A stretch of 64,000 nt of DNA from Parvimonas micra (GCF_037482165.1 NZ_CP148048.1:620001-684000); one strand, 5' to 3'. Shown: positions 44,811 to 54,701, counted from the stretch's first letter. Notes: generated from the sequence alone by a model not told the origin. Numbers and translations are program-made.

Positions 44811-47800
44811 ATGAAAAAAAATAGTGTTATTGCAGGTTTATTTGTTTTTTGTATTACAACTGCAGGAATAGGTTACACTGTTTATAATAGTGTTTATTCT
44901 GATAGACAAAAACACAGAGCAAATGAAACTACAAATCTCGACAGTGCAAAGGCTCCAAATGAATTGAAAGATGGAGAATATATAGCAAGTGCTGAGGGAT
45001 ATGAAGGTCCTATAACGGTAAAAGTTGTAATTAAAGAAGGTAAAATTTTTTCTGTTGAAGTGCTTTCACATAATGAAACACCTGAATACTATGAAATGGC
45101 AAAAAAAATTTTACAAACCATTGTAGAAAAGAATACGTTTAATGTCGATTCAATTTCTGGGGCAACAGTTACTTCTGATGCTATTAAAGTTGCTGTTTAC
45201 AAGGCGCTTGTTCAAGCTGGAGCAAAAACAAGTGATGTAGCTGAATATCTTGAAAAGGAAAATCAAGAACTAAGAGATAAAGAGAAAGCAAAATTGTTAG
45301 CAAAGCAAGCTTCATCTGTTGCCGGTAAAGTTGGATTTAACAGAAATAATCTTAAAGATGGTACATTTATTGGCGTTGGACGTGGATATAATGGACCAAT
45401 CAAGGTTTCTATTTCTATAAAAAATGGAGTAATTTATGATGCAAGAGTTATAAGTCATAGTGATGACTATCCATATTTTACTTGGGCATCCAGTGTACTT
45501 AATAAAGTTATAAGTGGAAATACCAGTATTGATACAGTCTCAGGAGCAACTGTATCAAGTAGAGGGATATTAAATGCTGTAAAAGATGCCTTACGAAAGG
45601 CTAGTAATGGTAATAATAATTTAGATATTAATTCGCCTGAAGGAACAGAGCAAAGTATTCCTAGACAAAATAGACGACAAATAGAACAATTAAAAAAATA
45701 TTTTAAAGGTTTAAAAGACGGCATTTATTATGGCAAATCAAATGGATATTATACAAATTCAATTGAAGTTAAAGTAACTGTTAAAGATGGTAAAATAGTT
45801 AAAATAGAATTGATTAAAAATAAGGATGATGAATCATATTTTGATAATAAAAAAGCAGGGATATTAGGAGAAAGAATTATTTCAAGCCAATCTACAAATA
45901 TAGATACAATTTCTGGAGCTACAACATCTTCAAAAGGTTTTATAAATGCTGTTGTTAATGCCTTAGAAAAAGCAGTTGATTCTAATGGAAGTGATGCTGA
46001 TAAATATATTTATTCCCCTAAGACTATAATTGCAACTGTAGGGGAAATTATTGGATTACAAAAGATAAGAGATGCATTAGAAAAATTGCCAGATGATGCA
46101 CAAATTAATATAAAAAGTAATGCAGATACAAGTTCTGAAGGTAAAACTAAAATTATAGTTGAACTTATATTCAAGGATAATAGTAAAAAAATTGTAGAAA
46201 TTCCTGTATTGGTAAATGTTAAAGTGAATGGAAGTTATAAATTTTTATCAGCAGAAGAAGTTAAAAATCTTGACAAAAATGTAAATTACCCTGACGGAGT
46301 TTACTATGGTGACAGTTATGGATTTGTTTCTAATAAGCCTATACCTGTAAAAGTTACTATTAAGAACAATAAAATTGAGAATGTAGAGCTTGTTAAAGAA
46401 GAATTAAATAGATTAAAAGGATTAACATCACCTGGAAATATAGATGATGGTGGTATATTCCAAGAAAAATTTTATACTGTAATTGATAGGATTAAAAATA
46501 TGCAAAAGTTTGAATCCTTGATATATAAATTTCAGGTATTAAGAGATGCGACTAATAAGGTTATGGAAGAAGCTCATGGTAAAGAACAAACTGTAGAAGT
46601 TTATAGAGACGCATTGGATAAAGTAATTGGAAAACATAATTTTGGTAAATGGAGATTAACTATAGATCAGTCGGATATAAAAGGTGAGAGAAATATTCAT
46701 GATAGAATATTTACATTGTTAAAAATATATGTTAGAGAAGAACTGGGCTATGATGGTGACGATTATGATGCAGTAAGTGGTGCTACGTTCACTGCAACAG
46801 GGACTGCTACATCTATAAAAAATGCATTATTAAAAGCTAAAAACTTTGATTTTTATGACATGAGAATTGACGATAGCAACTTTAAAACTTCATATAAAGA
46901 AGGAGATAAACTTGATTTAAAAGACTTAAAAGTTACTATATATAAAAAAAATAATCAAAAAATTACAGTCTCTTATTCTGACTTCGACAAATATGGATTG
47001 AAGGTAATTGATGAATATAAGAAGGAACTAAGAGATGGATTAGTTTTGAATAAAGAAAACTTGGGCTACAGTGTTACAGATGGATTGAGACTTAGAGTGG
47101 TTCATAAAGAAAGTAATAGCTTTAAATTTTTAAATACAATTCTTATATCCAAAAATAGGACTAAGAATTTTGAAATTTCTGGAATTAAGATAAAAGCCAA
47201 GAATGAATCTGAGTGGTATGATACCAAGGGATATAATACTGCAGATTTTATTCAAAATATTACTGTTTCTAAAGAAGTTGCAGAAAAACTTAATGGTAAA
47301 GAAATAGAGTTTAAGATAATTGCCAAGGATAAAAATTCTTCTGATGAAATTGAAATTCCTTTAAAACAAGCACAAAATAAGACTTTAATTGGAGATTTTG
47401 TTAGTGGAGAATATACATTAGATGTTATTGAAAAATATAAAGGTGTATTATTTAATAATACTTTCCGTATTAAAACAAAAGTTGATGGGAAGATTCCAAA
47501 AGCATTTTTATACAAAGAAATACCAGAAACTTTGATTATACCAAAAGGAACAGAAATAACAGAAGATAAAATAAGAAATGTTCTTAAAAATTTACCTGAT
47601 GAAACTAAAATTTCAGTTTTAAGTCAAGTTGATGTAAACAAAGTAAATGAGAATATCCCTCAAAAGCTTTTAATTAAACTTAAATTTGATGATGGTAGTG
47701 AAAAAAAATTAGAAATAGATGTTATTATAAAAGAAAAAGTTACTTCTATGGCTGACAAATATGTTTACAAACCAAAAGATTTGATTACAATTAAAGGTAA

Positions 47801-48935
47801 AGAAGTAACGTTAAGCCATTTGAAAAATCACCTCGATGACTTGCCAGAAGGTACAAAAATTGAGATTATTTATGAAGCTGATGTAACTGAAGTGAATGAA
47901 GAGGGTACTTCAATGGAAGTAAGGCTTGAATTTGCAGATAAAAGTATAAAGGATATATCAATTAATGTTATAGTAAAAGATACCGCTCCAAATAAAGCTG
48001 AAGAATTTAAGATTTTATATCCTGAAATAAAAAATGAAATAGTAAATGTAGTTGTAAAAGACTCTAAATATGGAAATATGAAAAATTTTGCCGAAACTGT
48101 TAAATGGGGTTCCTTTTCAGACTTTGCTATAAATAGAGATTTAAAACTTAAATCTCGTTCTGCAGATATTTCACGTATTGAAGTATTAAAAGAACCAGAC
48201 AGATCGAAGTTAGGAGATCAAAAAGGTAAGATAAAATTAAGCTTTAAGGATGGTTCAAAACTTGAACTTGAAATATCAGTAAAAATAGTACCATATCCTG
48301 TATATAGAATATTTAGATTAACTTCAAATAAAACGCAGTATAAGTTAGAAGATAGATTTAATTTGAATGATTTAAAAGTAACATTATTTATTTCTAATAA
48401 GTTGGAAAATGAGTCAGATTGGGCTACAACCGGAACACCTATTCAAAATATTCCTTATTCTGATTTTCATTTATTTGGAATTAAAGTTGTAGATTTAGAT
48501 TCAAAAAAAGAAATTGAAAATAACAGTATAATAAGTACACTTGTTAAAAATAACAAATTATCAGTTGGAGCATATTGTGAAAATCTAATTCAAAATAATG
48601 ATTACGAAAGTGGAAAAAAACTGGTAGAAATTTTTAATATAAAAATAACAAATATTGATAAATTGATAGAATCTAAAAAAAATATTGTAGAAGTTAAAGA
48701 TGAGAAAGATGTTAACGAAGTAGATGACTCTAATAAATCAGGAAAAGTTATGGAGTCAAAAAAAGATATTAAAAATGTTGATAACATAAATAATACTTCA
48801 AAAGAAATTAAAACTATTGAATCTGAAAAAAAAACTAAGGACAATGTTCAAAAAAAAGATTCGAGTAGTGGAGGGAAAATAACTTATGACTCATCAGAAA
48901 AACAAAAAGTAAAAACTAATGAAAGGGAAGAATAG
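44811..48935 (+). CDS. Large extracytoplasmic multi-FMN-binding protein
   Basis: 1374 residues. An N-terminal signal/anchor helix (about 7-28) leads outside the cell. Four FMN_bind domains end in DSISGAT (113-119), DTVSGAT (241-247), DTISGAT (365-371) and DAVSGAT (653-659), each matching the DxxSGAT motif where ApbE attaches FMN to Thr. Rib-like repeats (about 398-470, 897-976 and 981-1057) and Ig-like repeats (about 683-735 and 1150-1220) follow, then a Lys/Asp-rich tail with no LPxTG. It is co-transcribed with a ferric-reductase-like membrane protein. Likely an extracytoplasmic electron carrier. AAAGGAGGG site. Confidence 0.88.
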   Translation: MKKNSVIAGLFVFCITTAGIGYTVYNSVYSDRQKHRANETTNLDSAKAPNELKDGEYIASAEGYEGPITVKVVIKEGKIFSVEVLSHNETPEYYEMAKKILQTIVEKNTFNVDSISGATVTSDAIKVAVYKALVQAGAKTSDVAEYLEKENQELRDKEKAKLLAKQASSVAGKVGFNRNNLKDGTFIGVGRGYNGPIKVSISIKNGVIYDARVISHSDDYPYFTWASSVLNKVISGNTSIDTVSGATVSSRGILNAVKDALRKASNGNNNLDINSPEGTEQSIPRQNRRQIEQLKKYFKGLKDGIYYGKSNGYYTNSIEVKVTVKDGKIVKIELIKNKDDESYFDNKKAGILGERIISSQSTNIDTISGATTSSKGFINAVVNALEKAVDSNGSDADKYIYSPKTIIATVGEIIGLQKIRDALEKLPDDAQINIKSNADTSSEGKTKIIVELIFKDNSKKIVEIPVLVNVKVNGSYKFLSAEEVKNLDKNVNYPDGVYYGDSYGFVSNKPIPVKVTIKNNKIENVELVKEELNRLKGLTSPGNIDDGGIFQEKFYTVIDRIKNMQKFESLIYKFQVLRDATNKVMEEAHGKEQTVEVYRDALDKVIGKHNFGKWRLTIDQSDIKGERNIHDRIFTLLKIYVREELGYDGDDYDAVSGATFTATGTATSIKNALLKAKNFDFYDMRIDDSNFKTSYKEGDKLDLKDLKVTIYKKNNQKITVSYSDFDKYGLKVIDEYKKELRDGLVLNKENLGYSVTDGLRLRVVHKESNSFKFLNTILISKNRTKNFEISGIKIKAKNESEWYDTKGYNTADFIQNITVSKEVAEKLNGKEIEFKIIAKDKNSSDEIEIPLKQAQNKTLIGDFVSGEYTLDVIEKYKGVLFNNTFRIKTKVDGKIPKAFLYKEIPETLIIPKGTEITEDKIRNVLKNLPDETKISVLSQVDVNKVNENIPQKLLIKLKFDDGSEKKLEIDVIIKEKVTSMADKYVYKPKDLITIKGKEVTLSHLKNHLDDLPEGTKIEIIYEADVTEVNEEGTSMEVRLEFADKSIKDISINVIVKDTAPNKAEEFKILYPEIKNEIVNVVVKDSKYGNMKNFAETVKWGSFSDFAINRDLKLKSRSADISRIEVLKEPDRSKLGDQKGKIKLSFKDGSKLELEISVKIVPYPVYRIFRLTSNKTQYKLEDRFNLNDLKVTLFISNKLENESDWATTGTPIQNIPYSDFHLFGIKVVDLDSKKEIENNSIISTLVKNNKLSVGAYCENLIQNNDYESGKKLVEIFNIKITNIDKLIESKKNIVEVKDEKDVNEVDDSNKSGKVMESKKDIKNVDNINNTSKEIKTIESEKKTKDNVQKKDSSSGGKITYDSSEKQKVKTNEREE

Positions 48936-49616
48936 ATGAATTTAATAGTAGGATTAATTGCAATAACATTATTTTACATTTTATTTGCAAATATTATAAA
49001 AAAATATCCAGTGCTATTTTATATGGCAACTTATATTTTGATAATTCCCGTTGTTTTATATTATGAAACAAAGTTTTATAGAGAAATGCCAATCTGGTTT
49101 ACAAAATATGTTATGGACATATTCAGAAGAGGAATTTTCTCGACAGTAACATTTATGATAGTAATGTTTCTAGGAGTAGTTACAACTCATAATAAATATA
49201 CTAGAAAACTTATGAGTATAAGAGGAGAAATGTCAATTATAGGATGTTTTGCTGCACTTTGTCATAATGTGGCTTTTGGAATAAGATATTTTGTAGAATT
49301 TTTTACAAATGCATCAAAAATGAATGTATATACTAAGACGGCAACAATAATAAGTTTAATTCTTATAGCTATGATGATTCCGCTTATGATAACTTCATTC
49401 AAGTGTGTAAGAAAGAAAATGAAAGCTAAAAATTGGAAAAATTTACAAAAATTAGCATATCCGTTTTTTTACTTGATATATGTTCACTTGATGGTTTTGT
49501 TTATGCATAAACCTGAAAAACATATGCTATCAATAGCATTATATACTTTTATTTATTTGCTATACACAATTCTAAGATTAAGAAAATATCTACTAATTAA
49601 AAAAAGGAAAAACTAA
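48936..49616 (+). CDS. Ferric-reductase-like (YedZ/MsrQ-type) membrane protein
   Basis: 226 residues with six or more helices in a YedZ/MsrQ or ferric-reductase-like transmembrane arrangement. Candidate haem ligands are the His of GCFAALCHNVAFGIRYF and of YLIYVHLMVLFMH, as in the family; NWKNLQKLAYPFFYLIYVH is a typical last-helix pattern. Starts immediately after the stop of the multi-FMN protein, suggesting translational coupling. Probable role is passing electrons across the membrane to the flavoprotein; the donor is unknown. Confidence 0.82.
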   Translation: MNLIVGLIAITLFYILFANIIKKYPVLFYMATYILIIPVVLYYETKFYREMPIWFTKYVMDIFRRGIFSTVTFMIVMFLGVVTTHNKYTRKLMSIRGEMSIIGCFAALCHNVAFGIRYFVEFFTNASKMNVYTKTATIISLILIAMMIPLMITSFKCVRKKMKAKNWKNLQKLAYPFFYLIYVHLMVLFMHKPEKHMLSIALYTFIYLLYTILRLRKYLLIKKRKN

Positions 49617-49619
49617 ATT

Positions 49620-49665
49620 TTAATAATACTATTGTAATCAAGATTACAATAGTATTATTTTTTTG
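49620..49665 (+). terminator. Very strong rho-independent terminator
   Basis: An 18-bp perfect stem, AATAATACTATTGTAATC (49622-49639) with GATTACAATAGTATTATT (49642-49659), then T residues. It separates the flavoprotein/reductase pair from the FTR1 operon. The remainder of 49666-49850 is AT-rich with no gene. Confidence 0.93.
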
Positions 49666-49850
49666 TAGATATAGTATAAAACAAAATAATGATTTAATTT
49701 ATGACGTTTAGCTTTTATAAAATATGAATATGATATTAATTAAAAATGAAAATTTTTATTAATTTCTTGAAATTTTTTTCTGAATATGATAATATATATT
49801 TGATAAAAATAATAATAAGTATAAGGCATTGATTGATTTGTAATTAGTGC

Positions 49851-49890
49851 TTAACTTTTTAGTAATTATATGATATATATTATCTTTATC
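49851..49890 (+). promoter_or_regulatory. Promoter with candidate Fur box upstream of FTR1
   Basis: TTAACT (49851-49856), 17-bp spacer, TATATA (49874-49879). The minus-strand sequence of 49872-49890, GATAAAGATAATATATATC, matches the 19-bp Fur consensus at 15 positions by eye and covers the -10 region, as expected for iron-repressed transcription. The Fur-family gene at 3.2 kb is a possible regulator. Confidence 0.6.
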
Positions 49891-49919
49891 ATAAATTGTT
49901 TTTGGGGAGGTGCTAAGTT

Positions 49920-51209
49920 ATAAAAAAGATATTTTCATTTTTTCTAATACTTTGTAGTGTTTTGCTTGTTTGTAACATAGGAAATGTAGAAGCTAAATCT
50001 GAAAAGAAAAAGTACTCTAATTGGCAAGAAGTAGCTAAAGATATGCATTTAAAATTTACAGAAGCAAAAGAGTATATTGATAAAAAAGATTATCAAAATG
50101 CTTATAAATCAATGGATTCTGCATATTTTGATTACTATGAAGTTCAAGGTTTTGAAAAAAATGTTATGGTTGCAATATCTAATAACAGAGTAAATGAAAT
50201 TGAGGCTGCATTTAGAGAAATTAAGCATACTCTTTTAGGAAATACAAGTGATTCTGTTGAAAAAATTAAGGCATCAATAGATGAACTTGATATGAAAGTT
50301 TATAGAGATGCACTTGTTTTGGATAAAGTAATTTCAAAAAATGCACCGGATTCTGAAGGTAAAGCTGTATTTGGAGATACTGAAATTAAACAGGGAGATG
50401 AGAAAGCTAAAAATATCCAAGATTTTTTAACATCATTCGGATTGATGCTTAGAGAGGGATTGGAAGCAATTCTTGTTTGTGTTGCAATTATTGCTTATCT
50501 TGTTAAAACAGGCAATAAGCATCTTTGTAAGTCAGTTTATTTGGGAATGGGTGCTGCCGTTGTATGTAGTTTTGGTTTAGCCATAATAATAAACTATTTA
50601 TTAGGAGGAGTTGGACAGGAACTACTTGAAGGCTGGACTATGTTTTTAGCGGTTATTGTTTTATTCTATGTTAGTAACTGGATTTTATCTAAATCTGAAG
50701 AAGAAGCATGGGAAAATTATATTCAATCTAAAGTTCAAAAATCAATAGATAACAGAAGTAAGTGGACTTTGGTTTTTGCTGCTTTTTTAGCTGTACTAAG
50801 AGAAGGAGCAGAGCTTATTTTATTTTATAAGGCCTCATTTTCGGGTGGAGGTAAGATTTTGTATCCAATGGGAGGGCTTGTTGCAGCCTCTGTTGTTTTG
50901 GTTATAATATTTTTACTTTTTAGATTCACATCAGTTAAATTACCGCTTAAACCATTTTTCTTGTTTACAAGTATATTATTATATCTAATGTGTATCTCGT
51001 TTATGGGAAAAGGGGTTATTGAGTTAACTGAAGCCGGAGTTATTTCTGGTTCAACAGTTATACCTGCAATGCAAGGTTGGAGTATTCCAATTTTGAATAT
51101 CTATGATAGAGCCGAAACTTTAATTCCACAAATTATGTTGGTAATAATTACTGTTTGGATATTGTTAGGTCACTATTTAAAATTGAGAAAAATAAAAAAG
51201 GAAAGTTAA
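49920..51209 (+). CDS. FTR1 family iron permease with periplasmic-type N-terminal domain
   Basis: 429 residues. A signal peptide (MKKIFSFFLILCSVLLVCNI) is followed by a soluble domain of about 120 residues with the DSAYFDYYEVQGFE pattern, then seven membrane helices carrying the two iron-binding REGLE (about 178) and REGAE (about 294) motifs. The signal peptide is only complete if translation starts at ATA 49920, 9 nt after GGGGAGG (49904-49910); no ATG, GTG or TTG is available there, and the first TTG (49962) lies within the signal peptide. It is the permease of the P19/FTR1 iron system. Confidence 0.9.
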   Translation: MKKIFSFFLILCSVLLVCNIGNVEAKSEKKKYSNWQEVAKDMHLKFTEAKEYIDKKDYQNAYKSMDSAYFDYYEVQGFEKNVMVAISNNRVNEIEAAFREIKHTLLGNTSDSVEKIKASIDELDMKVYRDALVLDKVISKNAPDSEGKAVFGDTEIKQGDEKAKNIQDFLTSFGLMLREGLEAILVCVAIIAYLVKTGNKHLCKSVYLGMGAAVVCSFGLAIIINYLLGGVGQELLEGWTMFLAVIVLFYVSNWILSKSEEEAWENYIQSKVQKSIDNRSKWTLVFAAFLAVLREGAELILFYKASFSGGGKILYPMGGLVAASVVLVIIFLLFRFTSVKLPLKPFFLFTSILLYLMCISFMGKGVIELTEAGVISGSTVIPAMQGWSIPILNIYDRAETLIPQIMLVIITVWILLGHYLKLRKIKKES

Positions 51210-51252
51210 ATTTCTATTTTATTAAAGTTAAAAAATTAGGAGGATTTATTTT

Positions 51253-51975
51253 ATGAAAAAATCAAAAATGGTTGTAACATTAGCATTATTAGCGTCAGTA
51301 GGTTTAGTTGGCTGTCAAAAAAATGACACAGCAAAAATAAATGAATTGCAAAAATCAATTGAAGAAAAAGACAAAAAAATTGCTGAATTAAATGATAAAT
51401 TAAAAGAAGCCGGTGGCGACGATGAAAAAGCTGAAGATGCTGAAAAACCAGGTGAATCAGGATTTGAAGAAATAAAAATTGGAGAAGAAAAAATTGTAGG
51501 TCCTTTCCAAGTTGCTACAGTTTATTTTCAAGGAGTTGATATGATTCCTGAAGGAAGACAACCTAGTGCTGCAGAATCAGATATGCACTTAGAAGCTGAC
51601 ATTCATTTGACTAAAGAAGCTGGTAAAAAATATGGTTTCGGTAGTGGAAAAGATATTTGGCCTGCATATTTAACAGTAAATTATAAAGTATTATCAACTG
51701 ATGGAAAAGAAGTTACTTCAGGATCAATGATGCCAATGAACGCTGATGATGGTGCTCACTATGGAACAAATATCAAAAAGAATGTTCTTAAAGTTGGTAA
51801 GTATAAATTAGTTATCGAAATTCAACCTTCAGCTGATTACTTATTACACACTGATGAAGAAACAGGTGTTCCTGCTATTAAAGATGGCGGAAAAGAAGCT
51901 GCTTCAAAGTACTATGAAAAACAAACTGTTGAGTTTGAATGGAATTATACTGGAGAACAATTACAAAATAAATAA
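51253..51975 (+). CDS. P19/Tpd family iron-transport lipoprotein
   Basis: 240 residues. A lipoprotein signal with lipobox LVGC (Cys21) leads to a short coiled coil (IEEKDKKIAELNDKLKEAG), an acidic spacer and the P19/Tpd domain with the metal-site pattern SDMHLEADIH, MMPMNADDGAHYG and a late ADYLLHTD. In Campylobacter P19 binds Cu2+ and Fe and works with FTR1; here it is a surface lipoprotein. AGGAGG site; 43 bp after FTR1. Confidence 0.92.
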   Translation: MKKSKMVVTLALLASVGLVGCQKNDTAKINELQKSIEEKDKKIAELNDKLKEAGGDDEKAEDAEKPGESGFEEIKIGEEKIVGPFQVATVYFQGVDMIPEGRQPSAAESDMHLEADIHLTKEAGKKYGFGSGKDIWPAYLTVNYKVLSTDGKEVTSGSMMPMNADDGAHYGTNIKKNVLKVGKYKLVIEIQPSADYLLHTDEETGVPAIKDGGKEAASKYYEKQTVEFEWNYTGEQLQNK

Positions 51976-52026
51976 TATTGATTTTTAAATTAGAATATTA
52001 GTATTCAATATATTACAAACGGATAA

Positions 52027-52058
52027 ATCCTCTCTTATTATTTTAAGAGAGGTTTTGC
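52027..52058 (+). terminator. Hairpin between p19 and the DUF2318 gene
   Basis: CCTCTCTT (52029-52036) pairs with AAGAGAGG (52045-52052), followed by TTTT. Likely partial termination, raising FTR1/P19 expression relative to downstream genes. Confidence 0.75.
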
Positions 52059-52083
52059 CGTATTTTAGAAGTGAGGTTTTATT

Positions 52084-53412
52084 TTGGGGAAATTTTATGT
52101 TGATGTAATTTTTACTATATGTACATTTTCTTTTTTCTTTGCATTGGTGTTATCTTTTTTAAAGAAAAATTCAACACTGATTAATAAAATAATTTCTTTT
52201 TCAATTTTAGTGATAGGGATTTTTTTAGGTTTTTATATACATATTCTTAGAGTAAAAAATAAAAAGGAAATGATACATACTGTTACAAAATTAAATAGAT
52301 ATGTTTTTGCATTATGTCTTTTTGTTTTTATTTTAATGAGTATTACATTGATTTTAGGAGTTATAACAAAAAATAAAAATAAAATATATAATTTTATTAC
52401 TTCTATAAATTTAGGCTTTATGTTTATAACTATATCGTTTATGCTATATTTGCTTATTCCTAAACTCTTAACTCAAGCAATGGAATTTATTGCGTTTGGA
52501 GAAGATTCTGTAAGTACTGTGACTCTATTTAGAGTAAGTGGATTTATTCTTGGAATCTTAACCGGGATATTATTAGTATTAGCATTTTATAAGTTTCTAG
52601 TTAGATGTAGCAAAAAACAATATATTATAATGTTTATTGCTATATTTATTAATACATTTTTAGAATATGCTTTAAAAGGAATAACATCAATAGTTAGACT
52701 TAAAGAATATCTAAAGAAAGACTTTAATATGGCTCCAATTTTAACTGAAAAGAGCAATATTTTTGGAATAAAGATTTTTGACTTAATGATTATAGAAGAT
52801 AAAAGTGAAACATATTTTATTTCAATAGCTTTTATAATAATTTTATTAGGTATGATTTTTTTTGTATCTAAAAATTTAAGGGTAAAGGAAAAATTTGATA
52901 ATAATGCAAGTTTAAGAAAAGAAAAATGGAGATTGATAGTAAATAGAAGATGGGCTTATTTTACTACAGTATTATCATTTGTAATGTTGTTTTCCGCAAC
53001 TTACTTAAATTATCAACTTACAAAACCGGTTGAATTAACAGCAGCACAGCCGTATCAAGAGGAAGGAGATAAAATTATTATTCCTTTGTCTGATGTTGAT
53101 GATGGGCACTTGCATAGATTTTCATATAAGAAAGATGGTCATGATATTAGATTTATAGTTGTTAAAAAGCCTAATAGTACTTCTTATGGAGTAGGCTTAG
53201 ATGCTTGTCAAATATGTGGAGTTGCAGGATATTTTGAAAGAAAAAATGATATAGTGTGCAAAAGATGTGATGTTGTTATGAATAAAGCAACTATAGGATT
53301 TAAAGGTGGATGTAATCCAATTCCTTTTGATTATAAAATTGAAAATTCAAAAATAATAATTGATAAAAAAGTTTTAGATAAAGAAAAAGAAAGATTTCCA
53401 ATAGGAGAATAG
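52084..53412 (+). CDS. DUF2318 membrane protein with CxxC metal/redox domain
   Basis: 442 residues, about eight membrane helices, then an external C-terminal domain of roughly 110 residues holding DACQICGVAGYFERKN and CKRCDVVMNKATIGFKGGCNP, the CxxC/CxxC pattern of the DUF2318 family. These proteins occur in P19-FTR1 iron clusters (for example Campylobacter Cj1660) and may handle metal or electrons. Start TTG with GTGAGG 8 nt upstream. The stop is two bases before the next ATG. Confidence 0.88.
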   Translation: MGKFYVDVIFTICTFSFFFALVLSFLKKNSTLINKIISFSILVIGIFLGFYIHILRVKNKKEMIHTVTKLNRYVFALCLFVFILMSITLILGVITKNKNKIYNFITSINLGFMFITISFMLYLLIPKLLTQAMEFIAFGEDSVSTVTLFRVSGFILGILTGILLVLAFYKFLVRCSKKQYIIMFIAIFINTFLEYALKGITSIVRLKEYLKKDFNMAPILTEKSNIFGIKIFDLMIIEDKSETYFISIAFIIILLGMIFFVSKNLRVKEKFDNNASLRKEKWRLIVNRRWAYFTTVLSFVMLFSATYLNYQLTKPVELTAAQPYQEEGDKIIIPLSDVDDGHLHRFSYKKDGHDIRFIVVKKPNSTSYGVGLDACQICGVAGYFERKNDIVCKRCDVVMNKATIGFKGGCNPIPFDYKIENSKIIIDKKVLDKEKERFPIGE

Positions 53413-53413
53413 T

Positions 53414-54694
53414 ATGTTTTGGAGAATGGTTTTTGGAACTTTAATCAGACAACGAAAAAAGATGTTTATGATAGCTTTTACTGTCGCACTTGGTGTATCT
53501 CTTGCTACAGGAATGTTAAATGTAATGCTTGGAGTTGGTGATAAAGTAAATAAAGAGCTTAAAACTTATGGGGCAAATATAAATGTAGTTTCTAAGGATG
53601 CTTTATTAATTTCTGATTTGTATGAATTAGAAAATTCTGAAACTACAACAAATGATAAATATTTAAAAGAAGAAGATTTACCTAAAATCAAACAAATTTT
53701 TTGGGGGTTTTCTATAGTTGATTTTACTCCTTATCTTGAGAAAACTGCAAAAGTTAATAATCAAAAAACTAAATTAATAGGTACATGGTTTTCTAAACAC
53801 ATGGATTTAACAACTGGTGAACAAATTGATACTGGTATGAAAAACTTAAAAAATTGGTGGAAAATCACTGGAGAATGGTTAAATGAAGATGACGATAATA
53901 GTATTATGGTTGGAAGCTTGTTTGCGGGAAAAAACGGAGTTAAAGTTGGAGATAAAATAGAAATAAGTAATGGTAAAAATACTAAGATGTATAATGTTAA
54001 AGGAATATTTGAATCCGGTGGAAATGAAGATTTAAACGTTTTTTCTACTTTGAAGTCAGTTCAAGACTTATATGGAATTGAAGGAAAAATTTCTAATATA
54101 GAAGTTTCTGCACTTACTACTCCTGATAATGAATTAGCAAAAAAAGCAACTAGAGATCCAAATAGCTTAACACCTACTGAATATGAAACTTGGTATTGTA
54201 CAGCTTATGTTAGTTCTATTTGTTATCAAATACAAGAAGTTGTTGAAGATAGTGTAGCCAAACCTATAAGACAAGTAGCAGAGTCAGAAGGAAAAATATT
54301 AGATAAAACGAAATTACTTATGATTTTAATTACAGCATTAGGATCAATTGGTTCTGCACTTGGAATTTCAAATCTTGTTACTGCAACTGTAATGGAAAAA
54401 AGTCAGGAAATAGGTCTTATAAAAGCAATTGGAGGTTCTAATCTTAGGATAATGTTGCTTATTTTAACAGAAATTGTATTAACTGGTATCATAGGTGGCA
54501 TAGCAGGATATTTTATTGGCCTTGGATTTACACAAATAATAGGTATTACTGTGTTTGGATCTTATATAGAACCAGCAGTAATGGTTATTCCTATTGATAT
54601 TGCTCTGGTAATTGGAGTTTCATTAATTGGAAGTATTCCGGCTATACATTATCTATTTAAACTTAAACCGACAGAAGTTCTTCATGGAAGGTAG
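53414..54694 (+). CDS. FtsX/MacB-type ABC permease 1
   Basis: 426 residues: one N-terminal helix (about 17-40), a large external domain, and three C-terminal helices with the FtsX-type SLGSIGSALGISNLV and LIKAIGGSNLRIM segments. The MacB/LolCE architecture transmits mechanical force rather than moving a solute. Equivalent to the two permeases of the Campylobacter P19 cluster. Directly abuts the DUF2318 gene and is 7 bp before permease 2. Confidence 0.9.
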   Translation: MFWRMVFGTLIRQRKKMFMIAFTVALGVSLATGMLNVMLGVGDKVNKELKTYGANINVVSKDALLISDLYELENSETTTNDKYLKEEDLPKIKQIFWGFSIVDFTPYLEKTAKVNNQKTKLIGTWFSKHMDLTTGEQIDTGMKNLKNWWKITGEWLNEDDDNSIMVGSLFAGKNGVKVGDKIEISNGKNTKMYNVKGIFESGGNEDLNVFSTLKSVQDLYGIEGKISNIEVSALTTPDNELAKKATRDPNSLTPTEYETWYCTAYVSSICYQIQEVVEDSVAKPIRQVAESEGKILDKTKLLMILITALGSIGSALGISNLVTATVMEKSQEIGLIKAIGGSNLRIMLLILTEIVLTGIIGGIAGYFIGLGFTQIIGITVFGSYIEPAVMVIPIDIALVIGVSLIGSIPAIHYLFKLKPTEVLHGR

Positions 54695-54701
54695 GATTAA
54701 A

